Assembly: GCF_020177265.1 (NCBI RefSeq) | Contig: NZ_JAIVMC010000003.1 | Span: 1-64,000 of the forward strand | From: Pseudooceanicola marinus | GTDB taxonomy: Bacteria; Pseudomonadota; Alphaproteobacteria; Rhodobacterales; Rhodobacteraceae | Reading direction: 5' to 3' | Length of the DNA stretch: 64,000 bases | Shown: positions 34,798 to 44,772 of the stretch, piece by piece | Position numbering within the stretch: position 1 is the first letter of the stretch | Layout of the letters: every line of letters starts with the position of its first letter | The notes under the pieces: model-generated | The model's database searches: none | The model's input: only the letters and a program-made list of their open reading frames with translations | Told to the model about the DNA's origin: nothing | Translations under genes and position numbers: made by a program

Positions 34798-37700
34798 TCA
34801 GTAATCCTTCTCGAAGAAGACGCCCAGCCCGGTGCCGCCGTCGGTATCGACGGAGCCCTTGGCGCGGATGTTGTCCGTCAGGTCGAGGTTGATCGACAGC
34901 GAGGTCTCGCCCTCTGCCGTCACCTCGGTTTCCGTGTAGACGTTTTCCGACAGATACTTGCCCGCGGTGAGGGAGGCCGAGCCATCGGAGTCGGTCGCCA
35001 CGTCCAGGTTGTCTAGCCCGGTGCTTTCGCGCAGGCGACCCAGGACGCCGCCGCCGCCCTGGCCGGTCAGCGTGGCGACCGCCGCGGCCAGCTGGGCGGC
35101 CTGCACCGCCGACAGCTCCGACAGGGGCCGGTCGAAGAAGAGGCGCGAGAGGATCTCGTCCTCGGGCAGGCCGGGATTGGAGGAGAAGGTGATCTCCGGC
35201 TCTGACGCCGTGCCGGTGATGCCGATCTGGTAGACGTAGCTGCCCGATTGCGAGGTGGCGACGAAGCGCAGGATCGGCTCGAACCCGCCCGCGAGGCGCA
35301 ACTGGCCTTCCGACAGGTCGAGGCGCTTGGTCAGGATCGACAGGCGGCCGCGCACCAGCTCGAACTGGCCCACCGGGCGCGGATCGGAGGTGGTGCCGCC
35401 GACCGTCAGGTCGCCGCGCAGCTCGGCGTCGAGGCCACGGCCCCGGATGAAGACCGAGCCGTCGGTGACGACCCGGATGTCGAGGCCGAGGCCCCCGGAC
35501 CCGCCGCTGCCGGAGGAGACAACCGAGGCGCCATCGCCCGATCCCGTCAGCCCGGCCCGATCGCGGGTGATGCGGCTGGCGGCAGGCTCGGCCACATGGG
35601 TCATCTCGGGGATCGCTTCCTGGCCGCCGAAGCCACCGGAGGGCACGCGCACCTCGGTGTCCGTCAGGCCGATGCGGCCCGAGATCGCGCCATTGCCGGT
35701 CAGCGGGCCGGAGACCTCCAGCGCGCCGTTCAGCGTCGTCGTCAGCAGGCCCGCCTGGGTGAAGACCACGCCGTCGATGCCGACGTCGAGGCCCGCGGTA
35801 TAGGGCGCCGACAGGGCCAGCGGGCCGGAGACAGTCAGCCGGCCACCCTCGGCGGGGCGCGCCGCGAGGTCGAGCCGCGCCTGGCCGCCGGACAGCTGCA
35901 CGCTGCCCGAGATCCCCTCGATCACCTGGCTGAGGCTGGGCGCGATCAGGCGCCCGTCCGACAGGGTGATCTGGCCGGAGACCGACGAAAGTGCCGGCTG
36001 GCCTGCGACCGACAGATCGAACCGCGCCAGCCCCGCGACGGAGCGCGGCGCGACGAAGGGATTGGCCAGGCCAAGCGGGGCCGAGCCGCGCAGGGTGATG
36101 TCGACGGAGCCGTCAGGCCGCGCCACCAGACCCGAGAGCGTCGCATCGGAGCCCGCGGGGCCCGTCGCCTGGGCCTCGACCCGCAGCGCCCCGTCGGGGC
36201 CGGGGGCGACGTTGCCGGTGATCTCCAGCGGGCCGGAGAAGCCGTCGGCCAGCCGTGCCACGTTGTCGAGGCCGGCGGAGAAATCCATCTCGATCTCGCT
36301 GCCCGCCACGGTGCCCGAGGCGGAGGCATCCAGCGCGGTCGAGGCGACCTGTGCGGTTTCCACGGTCAGGACACCGTCGGGGGCCAGCGACAGCAGGGCC
36401 GAAAGGGTCGTGTCACCCGCAAACAGCGCGTCGATCTGCGGGTTGCCGATGCCGATGTTGCGCCCCTCGCCACGCGCGTCGATGCGATAGGCGCCGCTGT
36501 CGTCGGCGCTGACATTGGCCGTCAGTTCCAGCGGACCGGCGGAGGCGCCCAAGGGCGCGGCGGAGTTGGGCAGCGTCAGCGCCACGTCCAGAGCGGTTTC
36601 GGGGCCAGCGACGAGGCCCGAGGCGGTCAGGTCCAGCCCGCCCGCGTCCAGATCGGCACGGCTGACGGTGATACGTTCGCCCGCGATGGTCACATCCGCG
36701 TCCAGACGGGTCGGGCCGGTCAGCAGGGCGTCCACGGCCTCGATGCCGGTGCCGATGCGATCGCCGCCACCCGAGATCGTGGCGCGCAGGGCCTCGCCCT
36801 CGCTGGTCAGGCGGCCCGACAGCTCCAGCGGGCCGGCAGTGCCGCCGGTGAAGGTGGCGGAGTTTGCCAGCCAGGCGCCGAAGTCGAGCGCCATCTTGCT
36901 GTCGTCACCGGCCAGCGGGCCGGAGGCCGTCAGGCGCAGGGCGTCGTTCTCGATCCGGGCACGGTCGATGCGCGGGGCCCCGTCGCCGGGCAGGGTCACC
37001 AGGGCGTCCAGCGAGAGGCCCGACGACAGCAGGTCGTCCAGCGCGTCGATGCCGAGGGCCAGGCGGTCGCCGCCGCCCTGGGCGGTCAGGGTCATTGCCT
37101 GCGCCGTCTGCGTGATGGCGCCCGCCACGGTGAAGGGCGCCGGATCGCCCGCAGCGCCGGTCAGCAGATTGGCGTCGGTCAGCGCCAGCTCATAGGTGAT
37201 CTGGCCATCATCGGAGGCCAGCCGACCCTCGCCGGTCAGGGACATCTCGTCGGTGCCGATGGCCAGCTCCGACAGGGTGATGCCGGTCTCATCGCGGGTC
37301 AGGTCCAGCGCCAGCGTCGCGGGGGAGGCCAGAAGGGCATCGGCCTGGGGGATGCCGGTGGCCAGGTTCTCACCCGTGCCCTCGGCGGTGATGCGCCCGG
37401 TGCCGGCGGGCAGCTGCATGTCGGCGGTGACCGACAGATCGGCCTGGCCGGCCAGATCCAGCCCGGTGAGGGACGCGAAGGCCGCGAGATCCGCGACCTC
37501 GGCCCCGGCCTCCACCGTCAGCCCGGCCTGTTCGCCCGCCTCGGTGGTGCCGTCATAGCGCGCGGCGCCGGTCAGGCGCAGGGCGGGGCCCTCGACCACC
37601 AGGTTCTCGATGCTGACAGGGCCCTCGCCGAAGGTGATGTCGGCGGCGCCGGTGATACGGTCGCCCAGGGCCTCGGCGACGGCCGGGTCCTCGGCGGAGA

Positions 37701-38967
37701 GGCCCGAGGCCTCCAGCGCCAGGGCCAGGTCGCTGGCGCGACCCTGGCGCAGCGGGCCCGAAAGGCTCAGCGACAGGGTGTCGGCGGAAAAGCCGGTGGC
37801 GCGGGCGGCATTGGCATCCAGCCGCGCCTCCATCTGGTTGGAATTGTCCCGGTCGAAGGTGGCGGTCAGCTCGCCCGAGGCCAGCGAGAGGCCATCGCCC
37901 ATGGGCAGGTCCAGCCGGTCGGAGCCGTCGGGCGCGGCCATCAGGCCCCGCAGGTCGAAGCTCTGCGGGCTGCCCTCGGCGTCCAGCGCCAGCCGCCCTT
38001 CGAGGTTCACCGAGGCCGAGCGCAGGCGGAACAGCTGCAGGTCCAGCGCGCCGTCGGCGGCGGCCGTGCCGGTGGCGGTCAGGCCGATGTCGGTCCCCAA
38101 GAACTCGCGGTAGTCGGGCGCCAGCAGGGCTGTCAGGTCGCCGCCCAGATCGGCGGTGAATTCGCGCCCGCCATCGTCACGGCCGCGCAGGGCCACCTGG
38201 CCGGTCAGCCGTTCCTCGCCATCGGTCAGCAGCAGCAGGTTCGCGTCGTAGTCGTCCAGAGGGCCGGCGCCGGCCACGGTCAGCTCGACCGAGGGGGTGC
38301 CCGGCAGCCCCATGAGAGAGGCCACCAGCCCGCCCTCGGGTTCGGAGGCGCTGATGTCCACCGCCAGGCGTTCGTCCTCGGGGGCGTAGTCGGCGGAGAT
38401 CGCGATCTGGCCGGGCCGGTCGAGGCGGTCGATCGCCAGGTCCGTGGCCAGCGCGCCGTCGGCCAGGCTGGCCGAGCCGTTCAGCGACAGTTCGGCGGCC
38501 TGGCCCACCACGGCCTCGCCCATGTCGAAACGGCCGATCGACAGCTCGCCGATGTCGATGGCGACCGGCAGGTCGGGAATGGCAAAGCCCGAGGCCTCGG
38601 GCGAGGGGGCGGCAGGTTCGCTTTCGGGCAGTCGGGTCAGCGTGATGCTGTCCGCCGACAGGGTGTTCACGTCCAGCCGTCCGCGCAGCAGCGCGGAGCG
38701 GTTCCAATCCAGCGTGGCGCCTTCCAGGTCCAGCCAGATGCCATCCTCGTCGGCAATGGTCAGGCGCTGCATCGTGGCCTGCGACGACAGCGCGCCCTCG
38801 AAGCCGGTGATGTCCACCGTCATGCCGTCCGAGGACAGCGCGTTCTGCAGGGTGCGGGTCAGGAACCCCTCGCCGTCGTCATCGGCCGAAGGGGTCTGCT
38901 GGGCCGCGGCGGGCGTCAGGGCGAGGGTGGCGCAGGTGGCCAGCGCGAGGGAGCGGGAAAAACGCAT
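34798..38967 (-). CDS. tamB: Translocation and assembly module subunit TamB
   Basis: A 1389-residue inner-membrane-anchored periplasmic protein. It has an N-terminal signal/anchor (MRFSRSLALATCATLALTP), then a very long repetitive beta-rich region of alternating short strands (recurring GPL/SGPLA-type turns). The C-terminal DUF490/TamB domain (about 1050-1389) includes RVVTDGSVFIRGRGLDAELRGDL and the end GLGVFFEKDY. TamB bridges the periplasm and, with TamA, helps insert outer-membrane proteins and move lipids. Its start shares one base with the tamA stop (TGATG), so the pair is coupled. Length is normal for the family. Confidence 0.93.
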   Translation of the reverse strand: MRFSRSLALATCATLALTPAAAQQTPSADDDGEGFLTRTLQNALSSDGMTVDITGFEGALSSQATMQRLTIADEDGIWLDLEGATLDWNRSALLRGRLDVNTLSADSITLTRLPESEPAAPSPEASGFAIPDLPVAIDIGELSIGRFDMGEAVVGQAAELSLNGSASLADGALATDLAIDRLDRPGQIAISADYAPEDERLAVDISASEPEGGLVASLMGLPGTPSVELTVAGAGPLDDYDANLLLLTDGEERLTGQVALRGRDDGGREFTADLGGDLTALLAPDYREFLGTDIGLTATGTAAADGALDLQLFRLRSASVNLEGRLALDAEGSPQSFDLRGLMAAPDGSDRLDLPMGDGLSLASGELTATFDRDNSNQMEARLDANAARATGFSADTLSLSLSGPLRQGRASDLALALEASGLSAEDPAVAEALGDRITGAADITFGEGPVSIENLVVEGPALRLTGAARYDGTTEAGEQAGLTVEAGAEVADLAAFASLTGLDLAGQADLSVTADMQLPAGTGRITAEGTGENLATGIPQADALLASPATLALDLTRDETGITLSELAIGTDEMSLTGEGRLASDDGQITYELALTDANLLTGAAGDPAPFTVAGAITQTAQAMTLTAQGGGDRLALGIDALDDLLSSGLSLDALVTLPGDGAPRIDRARIENDALRLTASGPLAGDDSKMALDFGAWLANSATFTGGTAGPLELSGRLTSEGEALRATISGGGDRIGTGIEAVDALLTGPTRLDADVTIAGERITVSRADLDAGGLDLTASGLVAGPETALDVALTLPNSAAPLGASAGPLELTANVSADDSGAYRIDARGEGRNIGIGNPQIDALFAGDTTLSALLSLAPDGVLTVETAQVASTALDASASGTVAGSEIEMDFSAGLDNVARLADGFSGPLEITGNVAPGPDGALRVEAQATGPAGSDATLSGLVARPDGSVDITLRGSAPLGLANPFVAPRSVAGLARFDLSVAGQPALSSVSGQITLSDGRLIAPSLSQVIEGISGSVQLSGGQARLDLAARPAEGGRLTVSGPLALSAPYTAGLDVGIDGVVFTQAGLLTTTLNGALEVSGPLTGNGAISGRIGLTDTEVRVPSGGFGGQEAIPEMTHVAEPAASRITRDRAGLTGSGDGASVVSSGSGGSGGLGLDIRVVTDGSVFIRGRGLDAELRGDLTVGGTTSDPRPVGQFELVRGRLSILTKRLDLSEGQLRLAGGFEPILRFVATSQSGSYVYQIGITGTASEPEITFSSNPGLPEDEILSRLFFDRPLSELSAVQAAQLAAAVATLTGQGGGGVLGRLRESTGLDNLDVATDSDGSASLTAGKYLSENVYTETEVTAEGETSLSINLDLTDNIRAKGSVDTDGGTGLGVFFEKDY

Positions 38968-40829
38968 CAGAAGCTCTGTCCAATTCCGACATAGACCGAA
39001 ACCGAATCCACCGAGCCGGTGACCGGCACGGCCAGATCGGCGCGGATCGGCCCGATGGAGGTGAAGTAGCGCACGCCGACACCGGCGCCGCCGTGCCATT
39101 CGCCGCCCGCGAAATCGGGATCGGCGGAGACATATCCGTAATCGACGAAGGCCGCCGCGCCCCAGCTTTCGCCGATCCGCGTGCGCAGTTCGGTCGAGAT
39201 GGCGGCGAAGCCGCGCCCGCCAGTGGCGGTGTCACCCGATCCGACGCCCAGCGACTGATAGCCCTGGCCGCGCACCGTGTCGCCGCCGCCCGACCAGAAC
39301 AGCCAGTCCGCGGGCACTTCCTCGATCTCGGGACCGGCTACCACGCCCATCTGAAGCCGTGCCGCCAGGACGAAGCGTCCCTCGGCAAAGCCGCGGTAGC
39401 CGCGCAGGTCGGCGGTGCCCAGCACGCCGCTTTCGGTATCCGAAAGCCCGAGGAAGGGCATCGCCGTCACCTCGGCATAGGCGCCGTCGGTGGGGTTGGT
39501 GCTGTTGTCGCGATTGTCCCAGGTCAGCCCGCCGGTCAGCAGTAGGTGGGTGAAGTCGCGGGTGCCGTTGGCATCCTCGGTTTCCGAGATGCGGAAGCCC
39601 AGCTCGTAGTTGGCCGACAGGGTCTCGGTCAGGTAGCGGTCGACGCCCACCGAGGCTTCGGCGAAGGTCGAGATATAGTTGGGCTCGTCCTCGCGCGCCA
39701 GGTCTAGGCCGAAGATCAGGCTGCGGTCCGGGCTGAGGAAGGCGGGGTAGGTGTAGGTGGCGCCCAGGGCATAGTCGATGCCGCCGGTCTCGCCGCCGAT
39801 GCCTGCCACCTCTGCGTCGAAGCGCAGCCGGTCGGCGGCGCCGGAGATGTTGCGGTGCAGCCAGTAGCCCGACAGGGTCAGCCCGTCGGTGGTGGCATAT
39901 TCGATGCCGGTGCCCAGGCGGCGGGGCTTGGCGTCCTCCACCTCCAGCGTCATCGGCAGGGTGTTGTTGGGCCCGATCTCCTCGGCCTCCGTCACCACGG
40001 CGCTGGCGAAGGCGCCGGCGGTGCGCAGGCGGGATTCGGCGCGGTCGATTTCCGAGGGCGCATAGACCTCGCCCTCGGGGAGGCCCGCGATGGCGCGGAT
40101 GCGCTCGGGGCGGACCGCGCTCATCCGTGCGGTTTCCGACAGCAGGGTCGGCCCGAAGGTCAGCCGGGGGCCCGGGGCGATGGTGAAGGCCGCGTCGACG
40201 CGGCGGTCGGCGTGATCGGCGGTGATGCGTTGCTCGGTGATCTCGGCCTTGGCGTGGCCACGCTCGGCCCAGGCCGTGCGGCCCGCCTGGGCAGACTGGC
40301 GCATGACGACGGTGCCGGCCGGGTCGCCGGTGGCGAAGCCCTCGGGCGGGCTGACGCCTTCGGGCAGAGGCGCGACCGATGTGGCGCCGAAACTGAAACG
40401 CGGCCCGGGCGTCACGGAAATGTCGATCCGGTTCACCTGGGCGTCGCGGTCCAGCACCGACATCGAGGAGGCCTCGCGCCCGTCGATACGGATCGAGATC
40501 GCGCCGGAGAAATAGCCATCCTCGTAAAGAGCGGCCAGCAGCCGGCGGTAGTCGGCCTGGGCCGCCGCGATCAGCTCCTGCGCGTCGGTGGTGCCTTCGT
40601 CCTCTGCCGAGACAGAGAGAGAGGCCGCGCGCATGCGATCCTCCAGGTCCTCGTCGCCCGCGACACTGACCGAGACATCGGCCGCCGACAGCGGGCCGGG
40701 CAGGGGCAGCGTCAGGGTGGCGGCCCCCAGTGTCGTGGCCCAGAGCGCGGCGCGCAGGGCGCTGCGGCGGCCGGACCGTTGGCGGCGGGACGAGGCAGAT
40801 GCGGGGGCAGCGGGGCAGCGAGGCGTCAT
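38967..40829 (-). CDS. tamA: Outer-membrane assembly protein TamA (Omp85 family)
   Basis: A 620-residue Omp85 protein. After an N-terminal signal region ending near LSA-A there are POTRA-type domains (about 60-270). The C-terminal 16-strand barrel domain includes GGGDTVRGQGYQSLG near 510 and ends in a terminal Phe, as outer-membrane proteins require. It forms the translocation and assembly module with TamB. The start at 40829 is chosen because AGGAAAGG lies about 12 nt upstream; an ATG at 40874 in frame lacks a ribosome site. First gene of the tamA-tamB operon, divergent from the cytochrome gene. Confidence 0.9.
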   Translation of the reverse strand: MTPRCPAAPASASSRRQRSGRRSALRAALWATTLGAATLTLPLPGPLSAADVSVSVAGDEDLEDRMRAASLSVSAEDEGTTDAQELIAAAQADYRRLLAALYEDGYFSGAISIRIDGREASSMSVLDRDAQVNRIDISVTPGPRFSFGATSVAPLPEGVSPPEGFATGDPAGTVVMRQSAQAGRTAWAERGHAKAEITEQRITADHADRRVDAAFTIAPGPRLTFGPTLLSETARMSAVRPERIRAIAGLPEGEVYAPSEIDRAESRLRTAGAFASAVVTEAEEIGPNNTLPMTLEVEDAKPRRLGTGIEYATTDGLTLSGYWLHRNISGAADRLRFDAEVAGIGGETGGIDYALGATYTYPAFLSPDRSLIFGLDLAREDEPNYISTFAEASVGVDRYLTETLSANYELGFRISETEDANGTRDFTHLLLTGGLTWDNRDNSTNPTDGAYAEVTAMPFLGLSDTESGVLGTADLRGYRGFAEGRFVLAARLQMGVVAGPEIEEVPADWLFWSGGGDTVRGQGYQSLGVGSGDTATGGRGFAAISTELRTRIGESWGAAAFVDYGYVSADPDFAGGEWHGGAGVGVRYFTSIGPIRADLAVPVTGSVDSVSVYVGIGQSF

Positions 40830-41258
40830 CGGGCGCGGGGCCTTTCCTGTCGGCACGAGGCCGGTGGTCGTCATCGGCGACGCCCGACCGCGCCGGGGGC
40901 AGATCCCGTTCCGCGCGCGATGACGCAGCGGAATGGCGCAGAGAGAGCGTCAGGGAGCAAGCTAGTTCGGCTGAAGGTAAATGACCAGCTTTGGCCGTGC
41001 TCCCTGACCTCCCAAAAGCGGAAAATCGCGGCATGCGCGCGACGCCGTGCAGCCTTGCATCCCAAGGTTTTGCAGCGCGTGACACGCGCGGTGAGGCAAG
41101 CGGCGCCAGACGGCTGCCCAGGGCAGGAAAACCGGACTTGTCGGGGCAAAATGACTCCGCGGGAGGTGACAAAAGCCGTCAGGCCGGGAAAAGTTGTCTC
41201 CGGGACGGCGCTTTTTCGCCTATCCTGCCTCGGAGTACAGATTCTGACCGGTGCGATT
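40830..41258. other. Divergent intergenic region between tamA and the cytochrome gene
   Basis: A 429-base spacer with no convincing gene. A short dyad GCCGT (about 41176) / ACGGC (about 41206) lies upstream of the cytochrome start. No EcfG-type promoter or clear -35/-10 pair was found, and the cytochrome ATG has no strong ribosome site, so its start and promoter remain uncertain. Confidence 0.35.
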
Positions 41259-44200
41259 ATGCCAAAAGCAAGTTCTTCAGCCCGGCCCTTCTGGGTCATC
41301 GCCTGTCTCGGAGCCGCCCTGCCGGGTGGCGCCCTGGCCGAGCCCTTCGAGGCCGGCGCCTTCGACAGCTATCAGCCCGACATGGTCCGGGGCGAACGCT
41401 TGTTCCAGTTGGGCGCCTGCGCCTCCTGTCACCAGGATCCGGCCGCCGCGCTGGACCCGGCGGCGCCCCTTCTGGCGGGGGGGATGAAGATCGACAGCCC
41501 GAACTACGGCCTGATCTCCGTGCCCAATATCACCGGCAGCGCGGCGGGCCTCGGGGACTGGACCCGGGCCGATTTCCTCAACGCGATGCTGTATGGCCAG
41601 TCGCCGGACGGGGGCGAGTACACGCCGCTCTTTCCCTACGAGTTCTACTCGGGGATGAAACCCGAGCACGTGGTGGACCTGTTTGAATACCTGAAGGCCG
41701 AGGCACCCAGATCCGACCGGCCCAGCGAGGATCACGAGCTGACCCTGCGCTACCGACTGAAACGGTCGAACCCCTGGCGCTATTCCTTTGAACCCGCCAG
41801 CTATGACGGCGCGGGCGACAGCGAGGCCGATCCGGTCGCCTGGGGGCAATACGTGGTGGAAAACGTCGCCGCCTGCGGCAGTTGCCACACGCCGCGCAAC
41901 TCAGCCTTCATCCTTCAGGAGGATCAGGCGCTGACCGGCGGGATTTCCGTACTGGGCGAGGTCGCGGGCGACATCACCAAGGGCGCCGTCTCGGGCCTGG
42001 CGCCGGAAGATTTCGTGGCCCATGTGCTGGGCGACGGCCTGGGGCTGGACCTGACGACCCCGGTCAAGGGCTCCATGGCGCGGGTCGCGGGGCAGCTCGG
42101 TCAGGCACCGGAAGAGGACCGGCAGGCGATCTTCCAGTACCTCGCGGATATGCCGGAGCTGCCAAAACCCGTGATCGAGATGGAATGCGCGGCGCCCACG
42201 CCCCTGGTGCAGGCCGCCTCGCCGGATCTGACGGCCAGGGTCGACGCCTATTTCAATTCCGACTGCAAGGCCTGCCACGCGCGGGGCGGATCGGCGGCGG
42301 CCCAGGCCACGCTTGTATCGGCCGCCAAGACCGCCGCCGACAGCTCGCTCGTGGTGCCGGGCGACCCGGGCGCCTCGGCCCTCTACAAGTCGCTGAACCG
42401 CATGCCCACGAGCCAGGCGGCCAGCGACGCCGACCGCGCGCTGATCGCCGACTGGATCGAAAGCCTGGCGGTCAACAAGGAGCTGCTGACGGCCGAGGTG
42501 AAGCCGCCGCCGCGTGATCCCAGCCGGATGCACGAGGGCTTCGCCGCCGAGTTTGCCGCCGTGCAGGGCCACCTGACCGCCCAGGATCAGCTGGACCGTC
42601 CCTTCCTGCGCTACTTCTCCTTCGGCCACCTGGAAAACGGCCAGCTGCCGTGCCAGTCGATGGACGACTTCCGCATGCAGCACCTGTCGGGCTACGTGGC
42701 GGCGCTGAACAAGATGGTGAACTCCCTGTCGTGGGAGCCGCGCATCACCCAGGTCGAACCGATCGCCGAAGGGGCCTCGATCTTCGTCATCGACATCCGC
42801 GACTTCGGCTGGACGCCTTTCCAGTGGGAAGTGCTGGTCTCCGGCCAGATCCCAGGGATCGAGACGGCGCGGCCCTATCCCTACGGCATGGACCCGCAGG
42901 GCCTGAACGCCGACCCCAACCTGAAGATGCTGGCCTCGGTCACCGGGACGCAGGTGCCGGTGATGCGTGGCGACTGGTTCGTGTCGAACGCCGGTCTGCC
43001 CTTCACCTACAAGTTCATGTTGGGCCTGCCCGATGATGTCGCCACGCTGGAGGCCACGCGTCTGCGCGTCGACCGCATCGCCGACATCCGCAATTTCGAC
43101 GTGATGCGGGCGGGGTTCCTCGAAGGGGCCTCGGCGGTCAGCCAGAACAACCGCCTGATCGAGCGACTGGAACAGCCCGCGGGCGGCTACTACTGGACGT
43201 CCTACGATTTCGACCGAGGGGTCGATCCGTCGCGGCGGCTGAAGGAAACGCCCCTGGGACCGGCAGCGGCCTTCCCCAACTCACCCCATTTCGAGGAAGA
43301 CGGGGGCGAGATGATCTTCTCGCTGCCCAACGGGATGCAGGGCTATTACCTGACCGATCCGGCCGGCGGTTATCTGGACAAGGGGCCCACGGCGGTGGTC
43401 TTCCTGAAGGACCCCAGCCCGATCTACGGCACCACCATTTCCAACGGCAAGGCCTGCATGGTTTGCCATACGCGCGGCCCGATCGAGGCCTATGACAATG
43501 TCCGCGAGGCGGTGGAGGCGACCGGGGCCGATGCGCTGACCCTGATGGCGGTGCAACGGCTGCACCCCGAGGACGACGTGCTGGAGGCGGCCTATGCCGA
43601 GGATACCGACCGTTACCTGACGGCGCTGTCGCGGGCCGGGGCCGACATGACGATCATGGAAGGGCCGGGCCAGTTCCATCCCGAACCTGTCACCCATACC
43701 GCCAGCGTCTATGCCGAGAACCTCGACCGCGACCTGCTGGCGGCGCAGTTCGGCCTGACCTGGGAGACCTTCCAGCAACAGATCCTGTCCCTGCCGCGCC
43801 ACAGCGAGGCCTTCGCCCGTGTCTCCGGCTGGCTGGCGGAGATCGACACGCGGGGCGAGGTGGAACGGCTGGACGTCGAACTGGCCTGGCAGCAGGTGGC
43901 GGCGGGCCTCTACCTGACCTCGCCGCGTGGGCATCCGGGCGTCGACGCGCAGGAGATCCAGCAGCATCTGGCCGCCTATGTGCCGGGACATGCGGGCACT
44001 GTCACTGGCGCAACCCCGGCCCAGCCGGTGCAGGCCGCCGCCCATGTGCCGGCGCCCCCGCCCGCGCCGAAACCCGTTGCGCAGGATCGCCAGACCGTCA
44101 CCAGCGCCCCCGGCGCGGTGAAGGCGGGCCGCCCGGGGCTGACCATCAACGTCGCGAACCAGCATCTGAAGGTCTGCGAGGGCGTCAGCTTCACCGTGCA

Positions 44201-44645
44201 GACCGACCAGGCCTGCCTGCTGGACGTGATCTATCCCGACACCTCGGTTGGCAGCTTCTTCCGTCTCAGCCCGGCGGCCATCGGCAACCCGGTGCTGCAA
44301 CCGGGCGAGGTGCGCCAGGTGCCCCAGCCGGGGCGGGAGCTGCAATCGCATACGCCCTCCACCGGCGTGGACATCGCGGTGAACTGCTATCCGGGCCTGA
44401 CCAGCTATGACCAGCTGGGCACCGATCTGATGAAGACGCTGGAGGACTACCAGCGCACGGCGCCGACCCAGACCAAGAACTTCTCCGAGGTGGTCAGCAC
44501 CGTGACCGAACAGACCCTGGCGCCGGACCGGGACGGCCAGCGCGATCCGCTCGCGGCCTCTCAGGTGCCGATCACCTCGGTGCTGCGGTTCACCATCGCC
44601 GAGGACCGCTCGGCGCTGGATGCCAACGGGTCCTGCCTGCCGTGA
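41259..44645 (+). CDS. Exported multihaem cytochrome c with C-terminal DUF4384-like domain
   Basis: A 1128-residue protein. The signal peptide ends near ALA-E (residue 27). Four CXXCH haem sites are visible: Cys54-His58 and Cys206-His210 (two cytochrome c domains like those of dehydrogenase cytochrome subunits), Cys336-His340 (PSCyt1-like, with VPGDPGASALYK and ALIADWIESLA), and Cys733-His737 in a large unassigned region (about 400-900). A proline-rich linker (about 925-945) leads to a DUF4384-like domain (about 950-1070), a domain often found with bacterial caspases. The next gene, 127 nt downstream, encodes a caspase. It probably senses or relays redox state in the periplasm (inference). 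No strong ribosome site; an in-frame ATG at 41151 is an alternative. Confidence 0.75.
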   Translation: MPKASSSARPFWVIACLGAALPGGALAEPFEAGAFDSYQPDMVRGERLFQLGACASCHQDPAAALDPAAPLLAGGMKIDSPNYGLISVPNITGSAAGLGDWTRADFLNAMLYGQSPDGGEYTPLFPYEFYSGMKPEHVVDLFEYLKAEAPRSDRPSEDHELTLRYRLKRSNPWRYSFEPASYDGAGDSEADPVAWGQYVVENVAACGSCHTPRNSAFILQEDQALTGGISVLGEVAGDITKGAVSGLAPEDFVAHVLGDGLGLDLTTPVKGSMARVAGQLGQAPEEDRQAIFQYLADMPELPKPVIEMECAAPTPLVQAASPDLTARVDAYFNSDCKACHARGGSAAAQATLVSAAKTAADSSLVVPGDPGASALYKSLNRMPTSQAASDADRALIADWIESLAVNKELLTAEVKPPPRDPSRMHEGFAAEFAAVQGHLTAQDQLDRPFLRYFSFGHLENGQLPCQSMDDFRMQHLSGYVAALNKMVNSLSWEPRITQVEPIAEGASIFVIDIRDFGWTPFQWEVLVSGQIPGIETARPYPYGMDPQGLNADPNLKMLASVTGTQVPVMRGDWFVSNAGLPFTYKFMLGLPDDVATLEATRLRVDRIADIRNFDVMRAGFLEGASAVSQNNRLIERLEQPAGGYYWTSYDFDRGVDPSRRLKETPLGPAAAFPNSPHFEEDGGEMIFSLPNGMQGYYLTDPAGGYLDKGPTAVVFLKDPSPIYGTTISNGKACMVCHTRGPIEAYDNVREAVEATGADALTLMAVQRLHPEDDVLEAAYAEDTDRYLTALSRAGADMTIMEGPGQFHPEPVTHTASVYAENLDRDLLAAQFGLTWETFQQQILSLPRHSEAFARVSGWLAEIDTRGEVERLDVELAWQQVAAGLYLTSPRGHPGVDAQEIQQHLAAYVPGHAGTVTGATPAQPVQAAAHVPAPPPAPKPVAQDRQTVTSAPGAVKAGRPGLTINVANQHLKVCEGVSFTVQTDQACLLDVIYPDTSVGSFFRLSPAAIGNPVLQPGEVRQVPQPGRELQSHTPSTGVDIAVNCYPGLTSYDQLGTDLMKTLEDYQRTAPTQTKNFSEVVSTVTEQTLAPDRDGQRDPLAASQVPITSVLRFTIAEDRSALDANGSCLP

Positions 44646-44772
44646 GGCGGCCAGGGACGAAAATCTGCCTTGGGGGCGCTGCCGGTGGCACCGGCGGCGC
44701 TCGTACCAACTGCGCCCAGACGACTTGCCGCCGGTTCTGCCCCGGTGGTTCGAAGACCATGGAGAAAGACGG

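Noticed and set aside
35248-38994. Long open frame antisense to tamB
   Set aside because: Low-complexity Gly/Arg/Gln composition, no ribosome site and complete overlap with a recognisable TamB coding sequence.
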